Source: Meconema thalassinum (lineage: Eukaryota; Arthropoda; Insecta; Orthoptera; Tettigoniidae). From it: 64,000 bases of DNA. Every line of letters starts with the position of its first letter. Within the stretch, counting starts at the first letter, position 1. Below the pieces are notes generated by a model that made no database searches, was not told the origin of the DNA, and worked only from the letters and a program-made list of their open reading frames with translations. A program made the translations under genes and the position numbers. The stretch lies in contig OX336388.2 in the NCBI GenBank assembly GCA_946902985.2, positions 231,242,467 to 231,306,466 of the forward strand. Direction: 5' to 3'. Below, piece after piece: positions 32,326 to 41,533 of this stretch.

Positions 32326-32961
32326 CAGGGTCTTTCATATAAAGTAAGAACGGCAAGCGGCAGTTTTGTTATTCGCTACTGCGATGACCTTGGGCAAGCT
32401 TGTGGCGCGCCATGACCCCCCGCTTTAAGCGTGTGTACAATCCTGTATGAGATATTACCCTATAAAAATACTGTAAGTGTCGTCCTTCCTGGGTTATACA
32501 GGCATTGTATGTGGTAACCACTTTTTGGCTGACGCGAGTGAGTTCTGCAAATGTAATATTTCTGATTTTTAATGTTATGATTTTTATTGAGCACCGAGTC
32601 AATAGTGTCAAACTTATTTACCATCACGTGAATCTGTGCTAGTGAAGGTAGCCCTTCATCAGGAAATTGCTGAACAAATGCATCACGTACTGGCCGAGCC
32701 GACTCGTACTTAAAATAAGTTGTACATACAAAAATACGATGTTGTAATGATAACTGGCTCATGTTAACATCGCAGGTTCAGACTGGCGACTGAACACCTG
32801 CAAGTTTATTGCAAGGTCGAGTTCAGTATATAGGCCTACTATGCGCGCGCTTTCAATACTACAGCAGGGGGCCGTGACACGCCACAAGCTCGGCTTAGGC
32901 CACTGCAGCAGCGGAAAACAAAGCCGCCGCTCACCGTTCTTACTTTACATGAAAGACCCTG
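32326..32961. mobile_element. Tc1/mariner-type MITE with DUF4817-like remnant
   Basis: The 636 bp element has inverted ends of 28 bp with one mismatch, beginning CAGGGTCTTTCAT, and TA duplicated on both sides (32324-32325, 32962-32963). The minus strand at 32762-32460 reads MSQLSLQHRIFVCTTYFKYE, DAFVQQFPDEGLPSLAQIHV and VNKFDTIDSVLNKNH, the N-terminal DNA-binding segment found in DUF4817-type insect transposases. The catalytic part is absent. Confidence 0.88.
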
Positions 32962-32963
32962 TA

Positions 32964-33264
32964 TATTGCCGTCTGTAGATTTTTCCGTTCTGAATCCATG
33001 CTGTGAGTTTCATGTTCTTTTTTTTTTCTTACTAAAAAACTTATCAGTCTCTTACAGACAGTAAGGGCTCGATAGGAAAATAAGAGTAATTTTTTCTGTG
33101 TTGTACATACGGAACATGCCATATTCATGTAGCGCCAAATGTGTCTCCCATGGAGAACTGTCAAAAATGAGGAACACTGTTGCCCACATTATACTCATTA
33201 TGATCAAGAAAGAACTTGTGCAATCTCCATCAGAAAAGTTGCCCAGTGATTTTTTGAATGAAGA
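32964..33264. other. Unassigned sequence
   Basis: A/T-rich, no recognised element. Confidence 0.5.
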
Positions 33265-33458
33265 AAAGGAAGGAAGCTTGTAGTTTAACGTGACCGTTAA
33301 TCTTGAGATCATGAGCCACGGGACCTCCTTTTTACGTGGAATCCGAACCACAGGACATGGCATTTCACTTCGAAAATCTCACATGCATTGACCGGGAATC
33401 GAACCCGGACCGCCTTGGTGACAGGCATACAGCTAGACCGCTGAGCCACCACGCCCCC
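33265..33458 (-). mobile_element. SINE5, tRNA-headed
   Basis: On the minus strand the head reads GGCGTGGTGGCTCAGCGGTC, with a B box GGGTTCGATTCCCGGTC, close to a tRNA. A run of about 17 C (plus strand, to 33470) sits at the 5' edge. The body downstream resembles 34620-34710. Confidence 0.75.
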
Positions 33459-33704
33459 CCCCCCCCCCTTGAACGAAGACAACTACTGCAAAAGCATTAT
33501 TAAATTTTTGAAAGAAAAAAAAACTAGGAAGCTATTAAATGCCGTATGAACATTTGGTTTATTTATATAACGCCATATTGTAAATTTATGTATTCAATGT
33601 ATTTATTGTATTTCCCATTATTCTGTATGTCATGATATGACTCTGAGTTAAAGTGACAATTAACAAGTTGATTTGGTTTAAATAAACAGATTTGGGCCTT
33701 TGTC

Positions 33705-33708
<4 letters not shown>

Positions 33709-33743
<35 letters not shown>
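33709..33743 (+). repeat. (CT)n microsatellite
   Basis: CT dinucleotide run at the truncated 5' edge of a SINE1 copy. Confidence 0.95.
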
Positions 33744-33748
<5 letters not shown>

Positions 33749-34222
33749 TGCCCAAGGTCGTGGGTTCAAATCCGGCCGAAGTCGTTGGATTGTTTGAGAG
33801 CGTTAAAAATCCCTCAGTATACCTTCCTTCGGAGGGAAAGTAAAGCCGGTGGGCCCATGTTATAGATTTATGGCATGTAAAAGAACATTCCACTAACTAA
33901 ACTTGTGTGAAGCAAAATTTGTAGGTTAGGTTTGATTGATGCTTTTAAGTTCAAACGTTCGTCACCAGGCACTGGTTGCGATGGCATCTAGTAGTACCTA
34001 AGTTCACAGCTAGTTGTCGTGGATGGTACCATTTGGTACCGAAAGTAGGAACTACTTGAAATTGTCGTGTGCAGTCCGTACTTGAATTAAAAACAGATAA
34101 CACACACTAATACAGCCATCATAATTTACACCGGTTATCAGACAGATTCTACACACACCCAAAGTACACGGGGCTACATGACCGCGTTGTCGCAGCCCCT
34201 AAACTAAGGAACCAACCAACCA
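33744..34222 (+). mobile_element. SINE1, 5' part of head replaced by (CT)n
   Basis: Begins at TACTATGCCCAAGGTCG in the head, keeps the B box GGTTCAAATCC and the whole body, and ends ACCAACCAACCAACC. The A box is lost, so this copy lacks an internal promoter. Confidence 0.85.
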
Positions 34223-34225
34223 ACC

Positions 34226-34330
34226 CAAGAAATGTAATTCCGTTCCAGCCCTCAGACCAAAATTTAATTTCCTGGCGAGCCGGGAATCGAACCCGGGCCT
34301 CCGTGGTGACAGCCAAGAGTATTTCAACAT
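34226..34330 (-). mobile_element. SINE4 fragment
   Basis: The minus strand has a B-box-like GGGTTCGATTCCCGGC and the following SINE4 body (GGTCTGAGGGCTGGAACGG), as at 10080-10290. Confidence 0.7.
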
Positions 34331-34709
34331 GTGATCCAAGTTCCAATCACATATGAACAAAATTATGAAAGTTACAAACGAATTGTTTGTGTTTTCTGCG
34401 TACGCATCTCCTTAATTCAGATGAAATATTTTGTACCGCACTTTAGAATGTCGTTAATTACATGTAGCATTTTATATTAATTTTGAAGGACTGTTCTTAG
34501 GAGCTCTTCCGCCCCTTATAATAGTAATAGAAGCCAAGAACTATTCTTAACGAAAATAACAGGCATTTTGTCGTACTTTGATGCATTCAGTTTCCCGCGT
34601 TTATAGTTTGGGGTTTTTACTGAAGGAAGCTTGTAGTTTTACGTGACTGATCATTTGTAACGGGACCTCAAGTTTAACGTGGAATCTGAATCACAGAACG
34701 TGATATTTC
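34331..34709. other. Unassigned sequence with SINE5-like body
   Basis: 34620-34710 resembles the SINE5 body (GGAAGCTTGTAGTTTTACGT). The rest is not recognised. Confidence 0.5.
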
Positions 34710-34765
34710 ACTTATATCCGCATGGCGATTTTTTTTCGGATATCCGCTGGTTTATGCCTATAACA
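34710..34765 (-). mobile_element. R5 fragment
   Basis: The reverse complement has GCGGATATCCGAAAAAAAAT and CGCCATGCGGATAT, matching the R5 5' region at 22556-22590. Confidence 0.5.
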
Positions 34766-34839
34766 TAATAATAATAGTAATTATACTGACACCTTGACCA
34801 GTGTAATCCACAGAGCCAGCTCCTGCAAGAAAACATCAC

Positions 34840-35736
34840 TGTGGTAAGTTACCAGCAATTAAACAAGATCTGCAAAGCTTTAACATCTCTGAATCCGTTA
34901 TACAAGACAGACACGCATAAAGAGAAGTTTTTAATCTTTACCACAATCATATATCTATTATATTATTTTATTTACATAAAAAATTCTCTGACATATTTAT
35001 TTTTCTTAGCAGGGTACTTTCATGTCAACACGATTACTGATTGGCACATATTCAAAATTTTAAACTCTGCATTGAGAGAAGATCTCCTTGTTCATTTCAA
35101 GCACTGGTCTATTTACTTACTAATTCAAGCACTAAACTACGTTCATGTCGGCATAGTCAATGATTGGCACCTTGTGAGAATTTTAAAATTCGTGTTGAAT
35201 ATAAGAAGATTTGCTTAGTCATTTAAGCATTTAACTATTTATCATTGATCTATATTAATTATTGGTTAAAGAACATTATTTTAAAATTATTTTAAGTGTA
35301 TTATTTTGATAAGAATTAGTATATAGTTTAATATTTGTTTACATTCGCCAATAATATTTTCACGCTTTTTAACTACATTTTGAAGAAAAATGATAAGTAT
35401 TTTATTTTCATTTTATTTAATTTGATGTGTAAGGATATCAGTTTTAATATTTATTCATTTTATTCAATTTTAACATTAATATTTCTTTTCTTATTAGTGT
35501 GGGAGACAGATGAGGATCAAGAAGGCCGAGTATGGGATCTAGCGGGCGCAGGAGTAAGCTCAGCGCCATTGTCTGAGAATAAAAAGAAGAGAAGCAGTAT
35601 TCCGAGTTCCGACGAGCTGCGAAACACATTCCCTTAATTCTCTACTGTATTTTAATCAGTTTCATTGTTTATAATAAATAATTCCGTTCTATATTCGATG
35701 CTTGTGAGTGTCATGATCTAGAAACCGTTTCCCACA
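34840..35736 (+). repeat. 5' LTR of Ty3/gypsy-type element
   Basis: The segment 34852-35736 (885 bp) is repeated at 38208-39092 with no indel and six mismatches by my count. The end is CCCACA. The start is taken at TGTGG (34840), which would give TGTGG...CCACA ends; this is inference, because the 3' copy lacks the first 12 bp. The primer binding site follows 2 bp after the end. Confidence 0.88.
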
Positions 35737-35738
35737 AA

Positions 35739-35756
35739 TGGGGGCTCGTCCGGGAT
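35739..35756 (+). promoter_or_regulatory. Primer binding site, proline tRNA
   Basis: TGGGGGCTCGTCCGGGAT is the 18-nt complement of the 3' end of proline tRNA, the same site used by several vertebrate gammaretroviruses. Its place, 2 bp after the 5' LTR, fits minus-strand primer use. Sharing a primer tRNA does not imply close kinship. Confidence 0.92.
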
Positions 35757-36200
35757 GGACTGAAACAACGAGTTACGACGCAATCCACGACACGAAGTAC
35801 GACGCAAAATACGACTCTGTTTTCGACGAAGTGAACGGCTAAACATATTTGTTGCTGTTGCCTACGACGCTGACGACGAGACGACGTGCAGTTTTGTGAG
35901 CCCACGACGTGCGAATCTACGACGAGGATTCATAGGCAAGCAAAATTTGTTCTGCTGTTTCAGCGACAATTAGTGGTGCCGTGACGACGACGAGGGTCGG
36001 AATCTAAACGACGACAGAGGATTGTGGATGTGGTAAGAGGATAGCGACTCGTTAGAGAGAAACGACTGGAAGCGGTATTCAACGATATCACCTACAAATA
36101 TCACCGGTTTGGTGAATGAGGTTAAACAGGTTTGATAGCGAGGTTTTGAGGAAGCGATATTGACGGAAATCTACTTGATAGACGTGAGTAAACAAATAAG
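35757..36200 (+). other. LTR-element leader, ACGACG-rich
   Basis: The untranslated leader between primer site and first ORF has many scattered ACGACG/CGACGA motifs. It presumably holds packaging or dimerisation signals, but nothing can be assigned. Confidence 0.5.
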
Positions 36201-36587
36201 ATGACTACACTCGGTGCAATAGAGAAAATAAATAAGAACATAAGTGATGCTCCGGTCAAAGCAATCAAAGTTTTACATAACCTCATTTTCGAGCATATAC
36301 CAGACGACAGGAAGAATCGAAAGCGACTGCGAGAGTTTCCTGGATTCGATTTTGACGAAAATTCCATTGAAGAGGAAGCTAAGAAGAAATTTATCGTAGA
36401 AACATTTTCTAAGGCTGATCTGTTGCGTGTTTCTGAGATTCTTAATACCGAGATCGGGACAAAGGAGGTAATGATTAACACCATTTGTTATTACTTAAGA
36501 AATTTGGATGAACTCTCAACTAATATAGACGATGATGACGAAGATGAAGAAGACGAAGAAGACGAAGAGAGCGAAGAGGAAGACTAG
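36201..36587 (+). CDS. N-terminal ORF of LTR element, SAP/DEK-like segment and acidic tail
   Basis: 128 codons from an ATG at 36201. Residues about 70-108 (FSKADLLRVSEILNTEIGTK and a following hydrophobic helix pattern) look like a small helical domain of SAP or DEK-C type; this is a resemblance by pattern only. Residues about 109-128 are almost all Asp/Glu. The frame is the same as the gag frame that follows: only one TAG (36585-36587) and 33 non-ATG nucleotides separate them. So this may be the N-terminal part of an original longer gag, broken by an amber stop, or a separate small protein. Function unknown; an acidic tail suggests protein or chromatin contact. Confidence 0.6.
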   Translation: MTTLGAIEKINKNISDAPVKAIKVLHNLIFEHIPDDRKNRKRLREFPGFDFDENSIEEEAKKKFIVETFSKADLLRVSEILNTEIGTKEVMINTICYYLRNLDELSTNIDDDDEDEEDEEDEESEEED

Positions 36588-36620
36588 CACAGAAGGTATA
36601 GAGAACAACATAAGTTTTCA

Positions 36621-37358
36621 TTGTCGTTCCGCGAAGTAGAGGGCGCTATTAAAACATTTAACGGTAAGGATGGTTACCCAGTGAAGAAATGGATCGCAGA
36701 TTTTGAGGAGACGTCAATCTTGATGGGATGGAGTGAGCTGCAAAAGTTTATTTTCGCTAAGAAATCACTCGATGGTATAGCTAAGCTTTTTATTCAAGGT
36801 GAGAAAGGACTGACGTCCTGGACTGCACTGAAGAAGGCCTTGAAAGAGGAGTTTGACGTGGCGGCAAGCTGTGCAGAAATTCACAAGTTGTTAACCCAGC
36901 GACGAAGAAAGCGCGACGAATCTCTACAGGAATACTTTCTTGTGATGAAGGAAATCGCTAGTAGAGGTGATGTTGAGCTAGTTTCTCTGTGTCAGTACGT
37001 GATTGATGGGATCGAGGACGATTCAGGATCAAAACTTCTTCTCTATGGAGCAAAAAATTCTAAAGATTTCAAGGAGAAAATGAGAAGTTATGAGATGGCG
37101 GTGAAGTCTTTGCCAAAGAAAAGCACAAAGTATAATAACAGTAATTTTCAAGGAAGTGCCAAGAGTGCCAACGAGAAGGACGGAAAGTGCTGGGGCAGTA
37201 CAAAGAAGAAAGAGGCGAGTAGTGGAGATAGATGTTATAATTGCGGTGGATCTGGTCATAGTTCTAAGGAATGTGAGCACAAGAATAAAGGCAAGAGATG
37301 TTTCAACTGCAACTGGCCACATTTCATCCGAGTGCAAAAAAGAGAGGAAGAACGATAA
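36621..37358 (+). CDS. gag: Gag-like structural protein
   Basis: Residues about 12-150 resemble a Ty3/gypsy capsid (VKKWIADFEETSILMGWSE, LTSWTALKKALKEEF, RRRKRDESLQEYFLVMKEIA). A nucleocapsid region follows, with one complete CCHC knuckle (CYNCGGSGHSSKEC, about 209-222) and a second whose start (CFNC) is present but whose His/Cys half has moved to another frame, so the second knuckle is broken. There is no ATG at the annotated start (TTG), and the frame is open upstream to the TAG at 36585. In the cell such proteins form the particle that packages element RNA. Confidence 0.85.
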   Translation: MSFREVEGAIKTFNGKDGYPVKKWIADFEETSILMGWSELQKFIFAKKSLDGIAKLFIQGEKGLTSWTALKKALKEEFDVAASCAEIHKLLTQRRRKRDESLQEYFLVMKEIASRGDVELVSLCQYVIDGIEDDSGSKLLLYGAKNSKDFKEKMRSYEMAVKSLPKKSTKYNNSNFQGSAKSANEKDGKCWGSTKKKEASSGDRCYNCGGSGHSSKECEHKNKGKRCFNCNWPHFIRVQKREEER

Positions 37359-38207
37359 GAGGAATAATCAAGGTATCAATCTTATTGATGAAAAGAAAAG
37401 CTGCCTCAAGTTCAAAGAGGTTAGTTTGGGTCAGCAGAAACTTCAGGCACTTATCGACTGTGGCAGTCCTTATAACCTACTGCGACAAAACATCCATAAG
37501 ACCACGGGTTCCCCAGGATTGAAGAGTACGGATCTTGTTTTGAAAGGATTCGGTAATGGTTTTGTTGCTCCTCAAGGTTACTTCACAACAGTCGTTGAAG
37601 TAGACGAGCTGGAGTTCCAAACCAACGTCTATGTTGTTTCTGATGATACTATGGAATGGGACATGATTATTGGTAACGATCTATTGGATCGGGGTGAGGT
37701 CATCCTGAGCAAGCAAGGAGTTACCATCAAGAAACTAGAGGTCCCAATGATGTTGATCAGGGTAGCCGACGAACAGGAATTGGATATCGAGAACTGCGTT
37801 GATGAGGAAAAAAGGGAACAGATCCAGGATTTGGTAGCGAGATATGTACCAAAGAAGACGAAATCTACTGATGTCAAGATGAAGATCACATTGAAAGAAG
37901 AAAAACCGATATTTAGCAGGCCCAGACGAATGGCACCGCTTGAGAACGAATTTGTCGATGAGCAAGTCGAGGCGTGGCTGGAGGAAGATATCATAGAACC
38001 GAGTCAATCAGAATATACATGCCAAGTGGTGGTAGTCAAAAAGAAAAATGGAATTCCGTTCAAGATTGTGACTGACTGTATGGCATTCCAAAAGACAATG
38101 CACAAAAGGGACCTGGTCCCACGACTAGCTACATGGGCTATGGCCTTGGAGGAGTTTGACTATACCATCGAACAGCAAACTGCAACCAGGATGAAACATG
38201 TCGATGT
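37325..38207 (+). pseudogene. pol: Pol remnant: protease, RT beginning, RNase H end
   Basis: The frame differs from gag. It has an aspartic-protease-like segment with LIDCGSPYNLL (Cys where most family members have Thr or Ser between the catalytic Asp and Gly), then IIGNDLLDRGEVIL. The beginning of a Ty3/gypsy RT follows: RPRRMAPLENEFVDEQVEAW and EPSQSEYTCQVVVVKKKNG. The sequence then jumps directly to PFKIVTDCMAFQKT and WAMALEEFDYTIEQQTATRM, the later part of RNase H. All of the RT palm, including the catalytic aspartates, and everything beyond RNase H including integrase are missing. The frame runs on into the 3' LTR. This copy could move only with proteins from a complete relative. Confidence 0.88.
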
Positions 38208-39092
38208 CCAGCAATTAAACAAGATCTGCAAAGCTTTAACATCTCTGAATCCGTTATACAAGACAGACACGCATAAAGAGAAGTTTGTAATCTTTACCAC
38301 AATCATATATCTATTATATTATTTTATTTACATAAAAAATTCTCTGACATATTTATTTTTCTTAGCAGGGTACTTTCATGTCAACACGATTACTGATTGG
38401 CACATATTCAAAATTTTAAACTCTGCATTGAGAGAAGATCTCCTTGTTCATTTCAAGCACTGGTCTATTTACTTACTAATTCAAGCACTAAACTACGTTC
38501 ATGTCGGCATAGTCAATGATTGGCACCTTGTGAGAATTTTAAAATTCGTGTTGAATATAAGAAGATTTGCTTAGTCATTTAAGCATTTAACTATTTATCA
38601 TTGATCTATATTAATTATTGGTTAAAGAACATTATTTTAAAATTATTTTAAGTGTATTATTTTGATAAGAATTATTATATAGTTTAATATTTGTTTACAT
38701 TCGCCAATAATATTTTCACGCTTTTTAACTACATTTTGAAGAAAAATGATAAGTATTTTATTTTCATTTTATTTAATTTGATGTGTAAGGATATCCATTT
38801 TAATATTTATTCATTTTATTCAATTTTAACATTAATATTTCTTTTCTTATTAGTGTGGGAGACAGATGAGGATCAAGAAGGCCGAGTATGGGATCTAGCG
38901 GGCGCAGGAGTAAGCTCAGCGCCATTGTCTGAGAATAAAAAGAAGAGAAGCAGTATTCCGAGTTCCGACGAGCTGCGAAACACATTCCCTTAATTCTCTA
39001 CTGTATTTTAATCAGTTTCATTGTTTATAATAAATAATTCAGTTCTATATTCGATGCTTGTGAGTGTCATGATCTGGAAACCGTTTCCCACA
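38208..39092 (+). repeat. 3' LTR, first 12 bp missing
   Basis: 885 bp without indels against 34852-35736. It joins directly to RNase H sequence, so the deletion that removed integrase also removed the polypurine tract and the LTR start. The end is CCCACA. The bases after it (TTAG) do not repeat those before 34840 (TCAC), so no target duplication is visible. Confidence 0.9.
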
Positions 39093-39143
39093 TTAGATTT
39101 AAGTACATTTATAATAGTTTAGCTTAATTCTTAATTGATTCTC

Positions 39144-39195
39144 ATTATTTAGCTGAAGATGGCCTCATTGAAGGCCGAAACATGTCCTATTTATA
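39144..39195 (+). ncRNA. Hammerhead-like motif, second family
   Basis: In order: CTGAAGA (39153-39159), one T, stem II GGCCT/AGGCC with a 6-nt loop, GAAA, a 2-bp stem III (AC/GT around AT), and the GTC triplet ending at 39186. Stem I is weak: three base pairs next to the core, then mismatches. The layout equals that of the 1.9 kb motif. It lies 50 bp after the LTR element and may belong to a Penelope-like repeat into which that element was inserted. Confidence 0.5.
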
Positions 39196-39358
39196 TAGAA
39201 TATATATAAATTGAGTATTCATTTGGCGTATAATTTTGAATATTTGATTAACTTCTTTTCAATACGGATTTTTAAAACATTTGTTTTAATGGCAAATGTA
39301 TTAGCATTTTGTAGTATTGATTCAGGCGGGTGTACAATTCTTATTAAGAACTATTCTA

Positions 39359-39679
39359 TATTTTTTTTTCGTTTAGCCTCCTGAGAGGCCGAGTGCAGGT
39401 CTTTCTATTCGACGCCCGTGGGTGACCTGCGCGTCGGGATGAGAGATGGAATGGATGAAGATGAATGAAACTGGGCAAGGATGTGGAAGGAAGCGGCCGT
39501 GGCCTGTCAGAAGGTACTGTCCCAGCATTTGCCTGGTGTTGAAAATGGGGAAACCACGGAAAACCATTTCAAGGACAGCCGACGGTGGGGCTCGAACCCA
39601 CGCGTCTACCGAGTCAGCAGAGAGCTTGGCCCCTTGACCTAACGCAGCGCTTTAGCCCGCGTAGCCACTACCGTCGGTC
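39359..39679 (-). mobile_element. SINE3 with poly(A) tail
   Basis: On the minus strand the head has TAGTGGCTACGCGGGC and the B box GTGGGTTCGAGCCCC; the 3' end is a run of nine A. The 9-bp target duplication ACTATTCTA lies at 39350-39358 and 39680-39688. Confidence 0.9.
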
Positions 39680-40023
39680 ACTATTCTAATAAAAGACAGG
39701 GAAAAGAAATGCCGCCGAAGAATGGGATGTTGATTAATTTAGGGGCTTTGCATAATCGTGCTCATGTAGCCCCGTGTACTTGGCTGTGTGTTGAATTTGT
39801 TTGATAACCCGTGTTATTGTGATGACTATGAGTGTGTGTATTTATAAGTCAAGTGAATTACGGATTCTAAAAACCTTTAACTCCGCTATAGTGTTTTAGA
39901 GACCATTACGGTATGGGTTTAGAGAATATATTTCTTATCTTACGAAATACAATCAGTGCATCTTATTTGACATTATACTGGGATTATACGTTGCTGCATT
40001 TAGTACTTTTAACTAGTGAGATA

Positions 40024-40520
40024 GGTTGGTTGGTTCCTCTGTTTATGGGCTGCGACAACGCGGTCATGCAGCCCCGCGTGCTTTGGAAGTGTGTGTGGAA
40101 TCTGCCTGATAACCGGTGTTAATTGTGTGTTATCTGTAATTCAGGTAAGGACTGCAGACAGTCAGTTTTAAGTAGTTCCTACTTTTGCTACCAAATGCTA
40201 CCGTCAACGACACCTAGCTGCTAACTTGGCTAAATGATACCACCGCAACCAGAACCTGACGGTGAACGTTGGAACTTAATAGCGTTAATCAAATTACACC
40301 TACTAAATGTATCTTCACATGAGTATAGTTAGTGGAAGGTTCTTTTACATCAAATAAATCTATGACATGGGCCCACCAGCTTTACGTCCCCTCTGAAGGA
40401 AGGCATACTGAGGGATGTGAACGCTCTTCAAAAATCCGATGACTTCGGCCGGGTTTGAACCCGCGACCTTGGGCAGAGAAGCTCAGCATGCTACCAAATA
40501 CGCCACCAAAGCCGCCCAAT
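40024..40520 (-). mobile_element. SINE1, complete copy
   Basis: Minus-strand head GGCGGCTTTGGTGGCGTATT with B box GGGTTCAAACCC, body and ACCAACC tail present. The direct repeat GTGAGATA lies at 40016-40023 and 40521-40528. Confidence 0.9.
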
Positions 40521-40528
40521 GTGAGATA

Positions 40529-41068
40529 ATACGCATGTAAATACAGCAATACTATTCCCTAATATGCAGCTATAGTAGCCTACACACTGACTTACTGTAT
40601 GTACATGAATAAGCCATTTCTCATTAATCACACCATTTGTGCGGGGTTAAAAATTGTAAGTTTATTTGACTCCAGAATAATGACTTTATATTCCAAACAT
40701 AGAATAATTTAAATATTGTTGCCTTTTAAAAAGGTAGATGCAACAATTTAAAAATGAAAGAGAACTATGTTTACAAGACATCTAAATTACAACCATTACA
40801 ACAAAAATAAAGTCTCTCAGGAAAGTATTGTAATTGTGAGACTAGGTTCTTGAAAAATGTGCATATACAGCCCTCTTTGTTATTGATGCATTCTCAACTA
40901 CGTTATTGTACTCCACAGTACCTTTCGCCTAGATTTAAAGTGAGTTAATATTGCACTTGATTAACTTCAGGGCCCAGGAGAACTATGTTTTAAACTCAAT
41001 TAGGGGCAAAGTGAATATACTTTGCGCAATATATTGGCATGTATATTTCTGTAACATGTAAATACACC
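40529..41068. other. Unassigned sequence
   Basis: A/T-rich, no recognised gene or repeat. Confidence 0.5.
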
Positions 41069-41096
41069 TCCCGGGCAACGCCGGGTAAAATAGCTA
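41069..41096 (+). mobile_element. Helitron-like 3' end fragment
   Basis: CCCGGGCAACGCCGGG can fold into a hairpin (CCCGG/CCGGG, one arrangement) and is followed by TAAAATAGCTA, a degenerate CTAG. It touches the start of the next Helitron. The rest of this element was not delimited. Confidence 0.4.
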
Positions 41097-41533
41097 TCTA
41101 TATACACAATACGCTAAGGTGTATGTTTCACAAAACTCAAGCTCCTAAACCAGAGGGAGTTAGAAGGTGTGGTTTGTACCAAAATATTCCAAACCGTCTC
41201 AATAATACAGGAAAAATCTTGCTTTTCTTGAAAAGTCAATGGAAATATATTTATTTGTTTATAAAGTGCTTTGAAACAAATAAACAAGACGATAGCCCCT
41301 GCTACAACTGTATCGCCTACAGCCCGCATAGCAATAGCGCCGGGTGGGTAGTCTATACACATGGGGCGCGTACAACCAGCAGCAGTGATGAATTGCTCTC
41401 TGATTGCATAAATATCGATAATTTGTTTAAAAAGTGCGTTTAAACAAATACACATATTTATAGAAGCCCGCATAACAGTAAAGCCAGACGGGTGGTTTAT
41501 ACACATACGAGAATTCTCGCACGGGTCCGCTAG
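41097..41533 (+). mobile_element. Helitron-2, non-autonomous, copy 2
   Basis: Starts TC after A and ends CTAG (41530-41533) before T. The 3' hairpin CGAGAATTCTCG (41508-41519) is a perfect palindrome, followed by a 10-nt spacer. The body matches 4595-4908 with an extra ~120 bp partial internal duplication around GTTTAAACAAATA. Confidence 0.8.

Noticed and set aside
33385..33458. Possible genuine tRNA gene on the minus strand
   Set aside because: The head looks tRNA-like, but the sequence continues into a SINE5 body and the acceptor stem does not close convincingly.
34841..35218. Separate 125-codon gene in the 5' LTR
   Set aside because: The same frame occurs in the 3' LTR as the run-on end of pol; it is LTR sequence that happens to be open.
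36585..36587. Programmed readthrough of the amber codon
   Set aside because: The bases after TAG do not match the readthrough contexts I know; one copy cannot distinguish this from a nonsense mutation. Kept only as a question.
34840..39092. Endogenous retrovirus related to mammalian gammaretroviruses because of the proline primer site
   Set aside because: Gag and pol fragments are of Ty3/gypsy type and there is no envelope gene. The shared primer tRNA is not evidence of descent.
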